NCBI RefSeq assembly: GCF_001417775.1
Contig: NZ_BBZJ01000030.1
Location: 1-64,000, forward strand
Direction of reading: 5' to 3'
From: Streptomyces sp. TP-A0356
GTDB lineage: Bacteria > Actinomycetota > Actinomycetes > Streptomycetales > Streptomycetaceae
DNA length: 64,000 nt
The translations under genes were made by a program, and so were the position numbers. The notes under the pieces were generated by a model. That model made no database searches, was not told the origin of the DNA, and worked only from the letters and a program-made list of their open reading frames with translations. Shown one piece after another: positions 14,904 through 23,900 of the stretch (position 1 is the first letter of the stretch; each line of letters begins with the position of its first letter).

Positions 14904-16325
14904 TCAGCCTTCCGCAGGGTGGACGATCAGCCATTCCTGATCGTCGGTGGTGGAGCAGTCGTACAGGGTGAGATTGGTGTCGTTGCCGCCGGTGCTGTAG
15001 CCGGCCACGTCCAGGCACTTGTTGTCGCTGGCGAAGTTGCGGATCCAGTAGGCGCCGCTCTGCTGCTTCTGCACCCACCACAGCTGGTTGTCGGCGGTCG
15101 TGCCGTCGCAGGTGAACTCGTTGATCGGCGTCGTGACGGGCTCGGCTCCGTAGTTGGGCAGGTCCATGCAGAGCCTGTCCTTGACGTTGCGGATCTGGAA
15201 GAGGGGCTGCCCGCCGGGGCCGCCCTTGGCGTACTTCACCTCGAGGTTCCACAGCTGGTTGTCGTGAGAGGTCCCGTCACAGGTGTACTCGCGCACCGGG
15301 CCGCCCATCGTGCCGTTGTCGTAGCCGGGGATGTCCGCGCACTTCTTGGTGGTGGTGTTGCGCAGCAGGATGTTCGTCGCCGGCACGACGGGCTTGGCGC
15401 TCTTCTTGGGCGGGGCAGCCGCGCCGCCGCCGCTACCGCCCTGGCCGCCGTTGCCGTCGCCGGGGGCCTGCGGTTGCTGCGCCGCGGGCGACGAGGGCGG
15501 CGGGGCGGGGGGCAGGGCCGGGGAGGGCGTGGGGGAAGGTGCGAGGGTGGTGCCGGCTTCGGCGACCTTCTCGGTGGCGCCGGTATTGACCGCGGGTTTG
15601 TAGGCGATCCACAGCATCACGAACGTCACGGCGAGCGCGGTGAGAACCCCGAAGAAGGTCGCCAGCCAGCGGGGCAGGAACCCGCGCTGGATGTAAGTCC
15701 CCTCCACCAGAAGCGGATTGACGCCCGAACGCAACACGGACAGCGTGTACGGCCGCTGCTCCCTGGCCCCGAACCAGATGATCTTCCGCGGCTTCAGCGT
15801 CGTCTTCACGAACGCGGCACGCCCGGGCTCGATCTGCACATTGCTCGGGTGGATGTCGTACGACAACTGATCGCCGTTGTCACTGCCGTTGACCGACGCC
15901 GTGAGCTTGGTGTTGCCCAGGTTGTCGATCGCCAGCCGAGGCCGGCCCCGGAAACGCCCCTTCACCGTCGGCGGAACCAACTCCGCCCGCACCTCCGTGA
16001 ACGGGGTGATGGTGAGATTGCCCTCCGGGACGGTCGTCGCCTCCGGGTGCTCCGTCGGCGTGATCCGCACCGCGTACGGATTCGGACCGGCAGCCGCGTC
16101 CGGCGTCCGGGGCGGCGAGAACGTCAGTTCCACCGTCCCCGTGGTCCCCGGATAGAGCCGAAGAGTCCCCGGCTCCACGATCGTCCACGGCGCGACCGGC
16201 CCCACCGGCTCGAACCGGTACTCGTCGACCACATCACCGGTGTTGCGCAACCGCAGCCGCACGCGTGCAATGCCCCCCGGGTCCACGGTCGCGGAGGCAG
16301 GTTCCAGAGAAGTCCACAGGCTCAC
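14904..16325 (-). CDS. Membrane-anchored ricin-B-type lectin protein, copy 2
   Basis: A 473-residue paralogue of the next gene downstream. The N-terminal beta domain and the membrane helix match copy 1 residue for residue over long stretches, and the DNA differs only at scattered bases. After a different Pro/Gly linker, the C-terminal domain diverges: it is a longer RICIN-like module with Cys-rich repeats (CADIPGY, CMDLPNY, CLDVAGY) and QxW-type endings (DNQLWNL, DNQLWWV, DQEWLIV). It would be displayed outside the cell. I chose GTG 16325, which matches the copy 1 start (LWTSLEPASA), although no ribosome site is obvious; the frame stays open to 16448. The stop is one base from the start of copy 1. 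Confidence 0.78.
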   Translation of the reverse strand: MSLWTSLEPASATVDPGGIARVRLRLRNTGDVVDEYRFEPVGPVAPWTIVEPGTLRLYPGTTGTVELTFSPPRTPDAAAGPNPYAVRITPTEHPEATTVPEGNLTITPFTEVRAELVPPTVKGRFRGRPRLAIDNLGNTKLTASVNGSDNGDQLSYDIHPSNVQIEPGRAAFVKTTLKPRKIIWFGAREQRPYTLSVLRSGVNPLLVEGTYIQRGFLPRWLATFFGVLTALAVTFVMLWIAYKPAVNTGATEKVAEAGTTLAPSPTPSPALPPAPPPSSPAAQQPQAPGDGNGGQGGSGGGAAAPPKKSAKPVVPATNILLRNTTTKKCADIPGYDNGTMGGPVREYTCDGTSHDNQLWNLEVKYAKGGPGGQPLFQIRNVKDRLCMDLPNYGAEPVTTPINEFTCDGTTADNQLWWVQKQQSGAYWIRNFASDNKCLDVAGYSTGGNDTNLTLYDCSTTDDQEWLIVHPAEG

Positions 16326-16483
16326 CGGGGGGACGGTAGCCGGACCGCGGTGCCGGGTCAGCGGACGCATGGGCAGCGGTCGACGACGGGATGGGCCGGA
16401 GCGTTGCCCTTGCGTACCTTCCCCCTGCCCGGCCGCTGGGGTAGGCAAGGAAGACCGTGCCGTCTAAGAGGAGGACTTCGTCC

Positions 16484-17947
16484 ATGCGCGCGAAAGATTC
16501 AGGCGAGATGACCGCCCGGCCGGCCGTGCGCCCGGTGACGCCCCCGGCGGCGCACGCCTCGCGGCAGGTACGGGAGCTGCTGGCGCTGCAGCGCGCCGCG
16601 GGCAACGCCGCCGTGGTGGAGACGGTCCAGCGGGCCGGTCACCGGCACGGCCCGGGCTGCGGGCACGGCGCCGTCGAGGAGCCGAGCGCCCAGGTGCAGC
16701 GGTCCGCCGTCCACGAGGTGCTGCGCAGCCCCGGCAGGCCCATGGACGACGGCGTCCGCACGGACATGGAGTCCCGCTTCGGCACCGACTTCTCCGACGT
16801 GCGTATCCATGACAACGCCGCTGCCCAGACGTCGGCCGCGCAGATCGGCGCCCGTGCCTACACCAGCGGCCACCATGTGGTCATCGGCCGCGGCGGCGGG
16901 GACGCGCACACCCTCGCGCACGAGCTCACCCATGTCGTCCAGCAGCGCCGGGGTCCCGTCGCCGGCACGGACAACGGCTCGGGGCTGTCGATGTCCGACC
17001 CCTCCGACCGTTTCGAGCGGGCAGCGGAGGACAACGCGCGCAGGGTGATGCAGGCGCCCGTGCAGAAGGCGGTCGAGACGGGCGTGCCGACGGGGGTGGA
17101 GACGGCGGGGCAGTCCGAGGGGCACTCGCACCACCATGCGCCCGGCGCGGGCACCGCGGCGATCCAGCGGGCTCCCGCGCAGACCATCGGCAAGAACGTC
17201 GAGCAGGGCCTCGGCGCCTACTCTCAGCAGATCGCACAGCTCGCCGAGAAGGTCGGCACCTCAGGGGAGAACGTGCTGAACGCCCTGCTCGACCCGGCCT
17301 ACGACCCGATGGGCGCGCACGACATCGCTCCGCAGATCCTCGACTCGAACCTCAAGGACCCCATCGAGTACGCGGCGTGCTTCCCCACCGCGCACGCCCT
17401 GTTCCCCGTGCTGACCGATCCGGCCGCCAACCCGCCGGCGCACGGGCCCAACCCGGACAAGGCCGCGGACCTGCACGAGTTCCAGGCGGCGGTGGGGACG
17501 CTGACCGAGTCGATCCGCGAAGCCTGGACGCAGGGCCTGCAGTCCGTGTTCCGGATCGAGTACGCGGGCCACGGCTTCACCCTCGTGCTCCGGCGGACGG
17601 AGGACGGCGACGCGCACATCGAGCTCATCGAGAGCCTCGCCCACGCGGCGGGCATCATCCCGTCCCTCACCCGGCCGGGCATGGGCTTCGAGCACGTGGT
17701 GAAGGCGCTGACGCAGATGGCCTCCGGCGATGTGAACGAGCGGGTGGCGGGCGCCGGCGCGCTCGGCTGGAACGCGCACGCCCTCTACCTCGGCAACCCG
17801 CAGCCCACTGAGCAGGAACGATTCCCGCAGACCCGGATGAAGTGGTGGCGCCAGCCACTGTCGGACAAGGCGGGCGAAAACTGGTTCGCGCAGTTCAGGC
17901 TGCGGTTCAACTTCGTCGCCCGGACCTACGGCAGCCAGGAGATCTAG
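16484..17947 (+). CDS. DUF4157 (eCIS core) metallopeptidase-like protein with possible cysteine-hydrolase C-terminus
   Basis: A 487-residue protein. The DUF4157 domain (about 80-165) has the family start VLRSPGRPMDDGVRTDMESRFGTDFSDVRIHDN and a zinc HExxH motif, His146-Glu-Leu-Thr-His150 (AHELTHVVQQ). Proteins with this domain are strongly linked to eCIS loci as toxins, cargo or processing factors. N-terminal to it are an ELLALQRAAGNAAVV motif and several QRA/QRS motifs, common in this protein group. The C-terminal 200 residues hold Cys299 (EYAACFPTAHAL), His363 (AGHGFTLVL) and Glu380 (HIELIES), in the order and strand context of papain-like toxins; that assignment is inferred. AGGAGG 10 bases upstream supports ATG 16484. 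It precedes the sheath gene with a hairpin between. Confidence 0.82.
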   Translation: MRAKDSGEMTARPAVRPVTPPAAHASRQVRELLALQRAAGNAAVVETVQRAGHRHGPGCGHGAVEEPSAQVQRSAVHEVLRSPGRPMDDGVRTDMESRFGTDFSDVRIHDNAAAQTSAAQIGARAYTSGHHVVIGRGGGDAHTLAHELTHVVQQRRGPVAGTDNGSGLSMSDPSDRFERAAEDNARRVMQAPVQKAVETGVPTGVETAGQSEGHSHHHAPGAGTAAIQRAPAQTIGKNVEQGLGAYSQQIAQLAEKVGTSGENVLNALLDPAYDPMGAHDIAPQILDSNLKDPIEYAACFPTAHALFPVLTDPAANPPAHGPNPDKAADLHEFQAAVGTLTESIREAWTQGLQSVFRIEYAGHGFTLVLRRTEDGDAHIELIESLAHAAGIIPSLTRPGMGFEHVVKALTQMASGDVNERVAGAGALGWNAHALYLGNPQPTEQERFPQTRMKWWRQPLSDKAGENWFAQFRLRFNFVARTYGSQEI

Positions 17948-17974
17948 GGCCTGTTGCGAAGGTCCCGCCTGCCC

Positions 17975-18041
17975 CCGGTGGCGCCTTGCACCGGCGGGGG
18001 ACGACGGCCGGGTTGCCCCAACGGGCACTGCCGGGGGCAAC
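17975..18041 (+). terminator. Two hairpins between the DUF4157 gene and the sheath gene
   Basis: CCGGTG/CACCGG arms (17975-17980 and 17989-17994) within a GC-rich stem lie just after the DUF4157 stop. A second stem follows, GTTGCCCC/GGGGCAAC (18012-18019 and 18034-18041). Either could terminate transcription, leaving room for a promoter of the structural operon before 18141. Confidence 0.45.
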
Positions 18042-18140
18042 GACCGTGCCCCTGCCCCGGCACCGGCGGACGTTTCCGCGGGCCGTGCACGCGCGTGAGG
18101 CTGGAGGCGTTCCTGTCTCGTACCCCGAGGAGTGCAGAGC

Positions 18141-19748
18141 ATGCCGTCCTACCTGTCGCCCGGCGTCTACGTCGAGGAGGTGGCCAGCGGCTCGCGCCCC
18201 ATCGAGGGGGTGGGCACGTCGGTCGCGGCCTTCGTGGGACTCGCCCCGACCGGTCCGCTGAACGAGCCGACCCTGGTGACCAACTGGAGCCAGTACGTCG
18301 CGTCCTTCGGTGAGTTCACCGACGGGTACTACCTCGCGCACTCCGTCTACGGCTTCTTCAACAACGGCGGAACGGCGGCCTACGTGGTCCGTGTGGGCGG
18401 TTCCGCCGAGGGCGCGCCCCTCGACGGCTCTGCCGCCGGCGCTCCCGCCGCCGTGGCCGGGGCCGCCACCCCGGCCGCGCTGCCGGCGGCAGAGCCGCAG
18501 CAGCTGGGCACCTTCACGGTGTCGGCCATCGCCTCCGCCGGCAACGGTTCGCTGAGCGTCGAGGTCGCCGACCCGGAGGGCGAGGGCCCGGCCGAGCGGT
18601 TCCGGCTGATCGTCAAGGACGGCGAGAAGGCCGTGGAGACCTTCGACGTCACCGCCAAGAAGGGCGGCCGCAACTACGTCGTCACGCAGGTCAAGGAGCG
18701 CTCCAAGCTCATCACCGTGACCGAGGCCGCGCCCGCCGCGCAGCTGGCCCGTCCGGACAACCAGACGCTGACCCTGGCGGCTCCGGCGGCCGCGCCCGCC
18801 GTACTCGCCAAGGACGGCAAGGGCGCCGACGACGCGCACCCGGGCCCGGCCCAGTACCTCGGCGACTCCGCCGACCGCACCGGCTTCGGCGGCCTGGAGG
18901 CCATCGACGAGGTGTCGATGGTCGCCGTCCCCGACCTGATGGCCGCCTACCAGCGCGGCGCGATCGACCTGGAGGCGGTCAAGGCGGTCCAGCTCGGCCT
19001 GATCGCGCACTGCGAGCTGATGGGGGACCGGGTCGCGGTCATCGACCCGCCGCCCGGCCTGAACGCCCGCCAGATCCGCGTCTGGCGGCAGGAGACGGCC
19101 GGTTACGACTCCAAGTACGCCGCCCTGTACTACCCGTGGATCAAGACCTTCGACCCGGCCGTCGGCCAGTCGCGGCTGATCCCGCCGAGCGGTCACGTGG
19201 CCGGCATCTGGGCCCGCAACGACTCCGAGCGCGGTGTGCACAAGGCGCCCGCCAACGAGGTCGTGCGCGGCGCGGTGGACCTGGAGATGCAGATCACCCG
19301 CGGCGAGCAGGACCTGCTCAACCCGATCGGCGTGAACTGCATCCGGGCCTTCCCGGGCCGCGGCATCCGCGTCTGGGGTGCCCGCACCCTCTCCTCCGAC
19401 CCGGCCTGGCGCTACCTCAACATCCGCCGGTACTTCAACTACCTGGAGGAGTCGATCCTGATCGGCACCCAGTGGGTGGTCTTCGAGCCCAACGACCACG
19501 CCCTGTGGGCCCGGATCCGGCGCAACATCTCCGCCTTCCTGGTCAACGAGTGGCGCAGCGGCGCGCTGTTCGGGCAGCGCCCGGAGGAGGCGTACTACGT
19601 CAAGTGTGACGAGGAGACCAACCCGCCGGAGTCGGTCGACGTCGGCCGGGTCGTCTGCGAGATCGGTATCGCGCCGGTCAAGCCGGCCGAGTTCGTGATC
19701 TTCCGGCTGGCCCAGTTCTCCAGCGGAAACGGCGAGTTGGAGGAGTAG
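18141..19748 (+). CDS. cis2: CIS contractile sheath protein
   Basis: A 535-residue sheath subunit that would polymerise around the inner tube and contract. The start SYLSPGVYVEEVASGSRPIEGVGTSVAAFVG is the classic tail-sheath N-terminal handshake arm. The C-terminal core from about residue 330 (YYPWIKTFDP, PPSGHVAGIWARNDSERGVHKAPANE, then LNPIGVNCIRAFPGRGIRVWGARTLSSDPAWRYLNIRRYFNYLEESI) is strongly conserved with Afp/PVC and T4 gp18-like sheaths. Residues about 95-240 form an Ala/Pro-rich insertion domain that would project from the particle surface. A GAGGAG site 9 bases upstream supports ATG 18141. Only one sheath gene is present, in contrast to three in Afp and PVC, as is usual in Streptomyces. 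Confidence 0.96.
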   Translation: MPSYLSPGVYVEEVASGSRPIEGVGTSVAAFVGLAPTGPLNEPTLVTNWSQYVASFGEFTDGYYLAHSVYGFFNNGGTAAYVVRVGGSAEGAPLDGSAAGAPAAVAGAATPAALPAAEPQQLGTFTVSAIASAGNGSLSVEVADPEGEGPAERFRLIVKDGEKAVETFDVTAKKGGRNYVVTQVKERSKLITVTEAAPAAQLARPDNQTLTLAAPAAAPAVLAKDGKGADDAHPGPAQYLGDSADRTGFGGLEAIDEVSMVAVPDLMAAYQRGAIDLEAVKAVQLGLIAHCELMGDRVAVIDPPPGLNARQIRVWRQETAGYDSKYAALYYPWIKTFDPAVGQSRLIPPSGHVAGIWARNDSERGVHKAPANEVVRGAVDLEMQITRGEQDLLNPIGVNCIRAFPGRGIRVWGARTLSSDPAWRYLNIRRYFNYLEESILIGTQWVVFEPNDHALWARIRRNISAFLVNEWRSGALFGQRPEEAYYVKCDEETNPPESVDVGRVVCEIGIAPVKPAEFVIFRLAQFSSGNGELEE

Positions 19749-19807
19749 GCCGCCCGGCCTCCGTCTCCGCAGCCCATTCCTGAGACCCTCACAAGGACAG
19801 CGAACAC

Positions 19808-20251
19808 ATGAGCCTCCAGCCGGGTGACGCCCTCACCTCACACAACTTCGGCCTGCAGATCGACGGCGTGATGGTCGAGTACCTCGCCGAGGTCAGCGGC
19901 CTGAGCATCGAGCAGGACGTCATCACCTACCAGCAGAACACCCCCAACGGGCAGAACGTGGTCAAGAACCTGCCGGGTGTGAAGAAGAACGGCACCTGCA
20001 CGGTCGTACGCGGTATGACCCAGTCGGCCTCGTTCACCCAGTGGATCAACGAGTCCATCTCCGGTCAGATGACCACGGCACGCAAGAACGCCTCGATCAT
20101 CATGATGGACTTCCAGAACAACCCGGTGAAGCGCTACCACCTGCGCAACGCCTGGTGCAGCAAGATCGACGCGAGCACGGTGAAGGCGGGTGAGGCGTCC
20201 GCCCTCACCGAGACCGTGACCATCGCGTTCGAAGAACTGGTCATCGAGTAA
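19808..20251 (+). CDS. cis1: CIS inner tube protein
   Basis: A 147-residue tube subunit of the T4 gp19/Hcp-like fold (phage tail protein family). The hallmark start HNFGLQIDGVMVEYLAEVSGLSIEQDVITYQQ and the end KIDASTVKAGEASALTETVTIAFEELV match Pvc1/Afp1 tubes. Stacked hexamers would form the rigid tube that the sheath drives out. An AAGGA ribosome site (19793-19797) fits ATG 19808. It follows the sheath after 59 bases and its stop overlaps the start of the next gene (TAATG), so the structural operon is translationally coupled from here on. Confidence 0.95.
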   Translation: MSLQPGDALTSHNFGLQIDGVMVEYLAEVSGLSIEQDVITYQQNTPNGQNVVKNLPGVKKNGTCTVVRGMTQSASFTQWINESISGQMTTARKNASIIMMDFQNNPVKRYHLRNAWCSKIDASTVKAGEASALTETVTIAFEELVIE

Positions 20252-20772
20252 TGCGCCGTTCGGCTGCCAGGGCCGGGGGCGCCGTCACGTACTCCGGCGC
20301 GGAGGCGGAGGCCGAGGCGGCCGCGCCGGAGGCGGGTGCGGAGCTGCCGACGGCGGCGGCGCCCGCCCCGGCACCCGCCGCCCCGGCGCAGCAACACGAG
20401 GTACTGCGCACCGAGTTCGCCTTCCAGCTGCCGCGCGGATACGTCGACGAGTCGGGCACCGTCCACCGGGACGGTGTGATGCGCCTGTCGACGGCACGGG
20501 ACGAACTCGTCCCGCTGCGGGACGTACGGGTGCAGGAGAACCCGGCGTACCTGTCGGTGGTCCTGCTCGGCCGGGTCATCACCCGCCTCGGCACGCTGCC
20601 CATGGTGCACGACGGGATCGTGGAGAACATGTTCGCCTCCGACCTGGCCTTCCTGCAGGACTTCTACCGCCAGATCAACGCGGAGGGCCACACCCGCGCC
20701 GCCGTGCGGTGCCCGCACTGCGCGGAGCCCTTCGAGGTGGAACTCGGCGGGAGCCGCCTGGGGGAATCGTGA
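20251..20772 (+). CDS. Tail assembly chaperone-like protein
   Basis: A 173-residue protein found between tube genes in Streptomyces CIS loci. Residues 1-50 are Ala/Glu/Pro-rich and probably disordered. The conserved part starts at EFAFQLPRGYVDESGTVHRDGVMRLSTARDELVPLRDVRVQENPAYLSVVLLGRVITRLG, which resembles phage tail assembly proteins. Near the end a CPHC pair (AVRCPHCAEPFEVELGG) is half of a zinc ribbon. In phages the gene after the tube is the tail assembly chaperone that coats the tape measure, so that role is inferred here. The end overlaps the DUF6760 gene in the -1 frame at a run of five G (20760-20764), where both GTGA re-initiation and frameshifting are possible. Confidence 0.7.
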   Translation: MRRSAARAGGAVTYSGAEAEAEAAAPEAGAELPTAAAPAPAPAAPAQQHEVLRTEFAFQLPRGYVDESGTVHRDGVMRLSTARDELVPLRDVRVQENPAYLSVVLLGRVITRLGTLPMVHDGIVENMFASDLAFLQDFYRQINAEGHTRAAVRCPHCAEPFEVELGGSRLGES

Positions 20773-20930
20773 CGTACGCGACCGACCGGCTGCACGAGGA
20801 GATCGCGTACGTCGCCTACCACTTCCACTGGAGCCTGGAGGAGATCCTGGACCTGGAACACCACGACCGCCGCCGCTACACGGACCAGATCGCGTCCCTG
20901 GTGACGCGAGCGACCGGGGCGGAGGGCTGA
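20769..20930 (+). CDS. Small DUF6760-type protein
   Basis: A 53-residue protein starting at GTG 20769, which overlaps the stop of the preceding gene (GTGA). The sequence VTYATDRLHEEIAYVAYHFHWSLEEILDLEHHDRRRYTDQIASLV is one helical unit, with a YHFHWSLEEILDLxHxxRRR motif. This resembles both the short Afp6/Pvc6-position proteins and the C-terminal partner of frameshifted phage tail chaperones (gpE'/GT types). It probably acts in tube or tape-measure assembly in the cytoplasm. It is followed after 3 bases by the large disordered protein gene. Small size makes it easy to miss, but conservation of position and coupling support it as real. Confidence 0.75.
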   Translation: MTYATDRLHEEIAYVAYHFHWSLEEILDLEHHDRRRYTDQIASLVTRATGAEG

Positions 20931-20933
20931 GCG

Positions 20934-23900
20934 GTGGGATTCCTCGAACGGTTCAGGGGACGGGCCGAGGGCCGGGGCGGTGCGGGAAGCGGTGACTCGG
21001 GCAGCGGTGACTCGGGCGCGGGCGGGTCGGTCGCAGGTGCCGGTGGTGCCAGTGGTGCCGGTGCCGGTGCCGGCGATTCGACAGCCGGTGGCTCGGTGGC
21101 CGGCGGCCGTGACGTGTCGGCGGGCGGGCGGGCAGTGGTGGCCGCCTCCTGGACGGCGTTGCCACCCATCCAGCGGGCCGTGGCTCCTGGCCCGGCCGGG
21201 GTCGCCGACGCCGGGTTCGGCAGGCGTCTGCCCACGTGGCAGAACCCGGCGTTCGTGGGCACGTCGTCCCACGCGGTCCTGAACGGGCGGTCGAGCGCGA
21301 GGCTCGCCGGTGGCGCCGCCGCGCGCCCGGCCTCGGCGCGCCCTGTCACGGGCCTGGAACAGCCTGCGGGCGCCCTGCCGTCCGCCGGTGCCGCGCAGCC
21401 GGCCGTGCAGCGGGCTCCGGCGGTACCGCTGCGGCTGATTACGCCGCGTATGTCGCCGACCGGTGCGGTCCCTGCGGGGCGGCCGATGGGGGCGACGAGT
21501 GCCGTGGGTTCGTCGGGAGGGTCGGCCGACTCTGCCGCGACGACTCCCCCGCGTGGGCCGGTTCCCCTTGCTGGGTCCGCGTCGCAGGCCGCCGTGAGCG
21601 GTCCCGGCGAGCAGGCGCCTTCGGTTCAGCGGGCGGGCTCGGGCCCCTCGGTGTCTTCTCCGTCGGCTCCTTCTGCCGCTGCCGCCACGGATTCCGGGCC
21701 CGGCATCCCGGTGGTGTCGCCCCAGCCGCCATCCGTCGCGGCGGTGAACCGGCCGCTCCCCGTCCCAGGTCTCCGGGTGACACCCGTCCCGGTAGGCGCA
21801 CCATCCCGGTCGAGGTCCCTCACGCAGACCCGGGCGACGGCCGTACAGCGGCGGACGCTGCCGGTGGCGCGGCGGCTCCCCACCCCGAAGTCCGGGCCGA
21901 AGACGACGGCCGACAGTGGCGGAACGCCCGCCACGGCGACGGACGGCGGCCAGGACGGCGGCGTTCACCGCGCCGCGGCCACGGCAGGAGTCCAGCGGGC
22001 GGTGTCCTCACCGGACGGTACGATCGCCGGTGCGGCGGCGGACGGTACGACCGCCGGTGCGGCGGCGGACGGTACGCGCGCCGCGTCGACAGCTCCGACC
22101 GGCGGCACGCACGGCGGCCTTCCCTCCCGAGCGGCCGGCGACTCAGCGCTCCCCCATGGACGGCACACCTCCGACGCGGCTCCTACGACGACGTCGGACC
22201 CCGCTCGCGCATCAGGCGACCCCGCGGCCACCCGTCCGACGGCGCCCCAACGGCCGCCGGTGGTGGACGTGCAGCGGGCGGCACCGCGCCCGAACGCGCT
22301 GCCGGCGACTTCCACGACGACCGGCGGTGCCACGAGTTCCCCCGTGCAGCGGGCGACGGCACCCTCCGCCGACGCGCCCACGCCCGTACGACGCCCAGCT
22401 GCCGACTCAGCCGCACTCGGCTCCCCTGGCCGGGGTGACCACTCCCCTCGCCCGGGAGTCACTCGCGCCGCGGACGCCGAACGCCCGACCGTCTCACGCG
22501 CCGTCGGCCCGACGCGTTCCGCGAGCCCCGCGGCCGCCTCGGCGCCCGCCGGCGTGACTCCCGCCGAGGGCACCCACTCGGGAATCACGGGCAGCGCCGA
22601 CACCGCTCCCTCGGCCGTGCCGCGTGCCGCCGATCCAACGCGCCCCATCACGACACCGGCTACCGGCTCCGCGCAACAAGGTGCGACATCCACGGCACCC
22701 GGGGGCCCAGGGAGCACACGCAGCGCCGACACCGCACCCCTGACCATCGCCCGCGCCGGGGACCCCGCGCGCCCCACCACCAAGCCCAAGGCCGACTCCA
22801 CGCAACCCCGCACGCCATCCACGGCCGCCGCGGGCCCGGAAGCTACGCGAAGCGCCAACGCCGAACACCCGGCCGGTGCCGGCGCCGTCGGTCCAACGCG
22901 CCCCGCCACCGCGGCCCATACCGACTCCGCTGGGCCAGGCGTGACCATTGCGCGCGCCCTCAATGCAACGCCCCCTGCCGTCACGCCTGTTGCCGACGCC
23001 GTACGACCAGACGCGCCGGCCATTGCCGACGCCGTACGACCGGACGCGCCGGCCACTGCCGACGCCGTACGACCAGACGCGCCAGCCGCTGCCGATGCCG
23101 TACGACCGGACGCGCCAGCCGCTGCCGATGGCCTGCGCCCGGCCTCCGCATCCGCCGTCGGCTCGCCGGGGGCAGCACCGCCAGTCCAGCGAAGTGTCGC
23201 CCCCGGAACACGACGTCTGGGCCTCGGCGCCCCGCTCTCCTCGCAGCCCATCGCCCCTGAGGGCGCTCCCCTCCAGCCGAGCCGCGGGATCCAGCCGAGC
23301 ACGCCCGCCCATCCGAACCCCCCGGCCCAACTCGGCGGACCCGTGCAGCCGAGCGCGCCCACCCAACGCAGCCCCCAGGACCAGCCCAACACGGCCCCCC
23401 GCACGAACCCCCCGGCAGACCCCAACACGCCTGTCCAGCCCGGCACGCCCATCCAACGCAGTCCTGACGCCAGCGGCCCCGACGCCTCCTCCCCCCTGCC
23501 CGTTTCACTCCCGGGCCCGGTCGCGAGGGCCACCGATGCCACGCCCGGCCCCGCCCTCCGGCGTACCCCCTCCGCCACATCGCGCCGCTCCCCGCTCGGC
23601 GCCCCCCTCCCCACCACCCCCACCGACGCAACCCCCCTCGCAAGCTCGGCCGCCCCCGCCCCCGCGGCCACAGACCAGGCACCGCGCACGCCCACGGCGC
23701 CCTCCACCGCCGTACCGACTCCACCGGCGACCCCCCACACAGCCACCATCCAGCGCGCGGCAACCCCCGCGCCCGTACACCGCCCGGCTCCCCCAGCGGC
23801 CTCCACCCCACCCCTCGTCCAGCGCGCAACGCCCGCCACGCGCCCCGCACTTCCACTCACCGCCCCCACCACGCGCACCGCCCCAGCCACCCACGCTCCC

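Noticed and set aside
14814..16511. 565-codon plus-strand frame opposite the lectin gene
   Set aside because: It has no recognisable domain, and the minus-strand lectin frame has clear domains and a coupled start.
17907..19499. 530-codon minus-strand frame opposite the sheath gene
   Set aside because: The sheath protein on the plus strand is strongly conserved; the minus frame is Val/Gly/Arg-rich noise.
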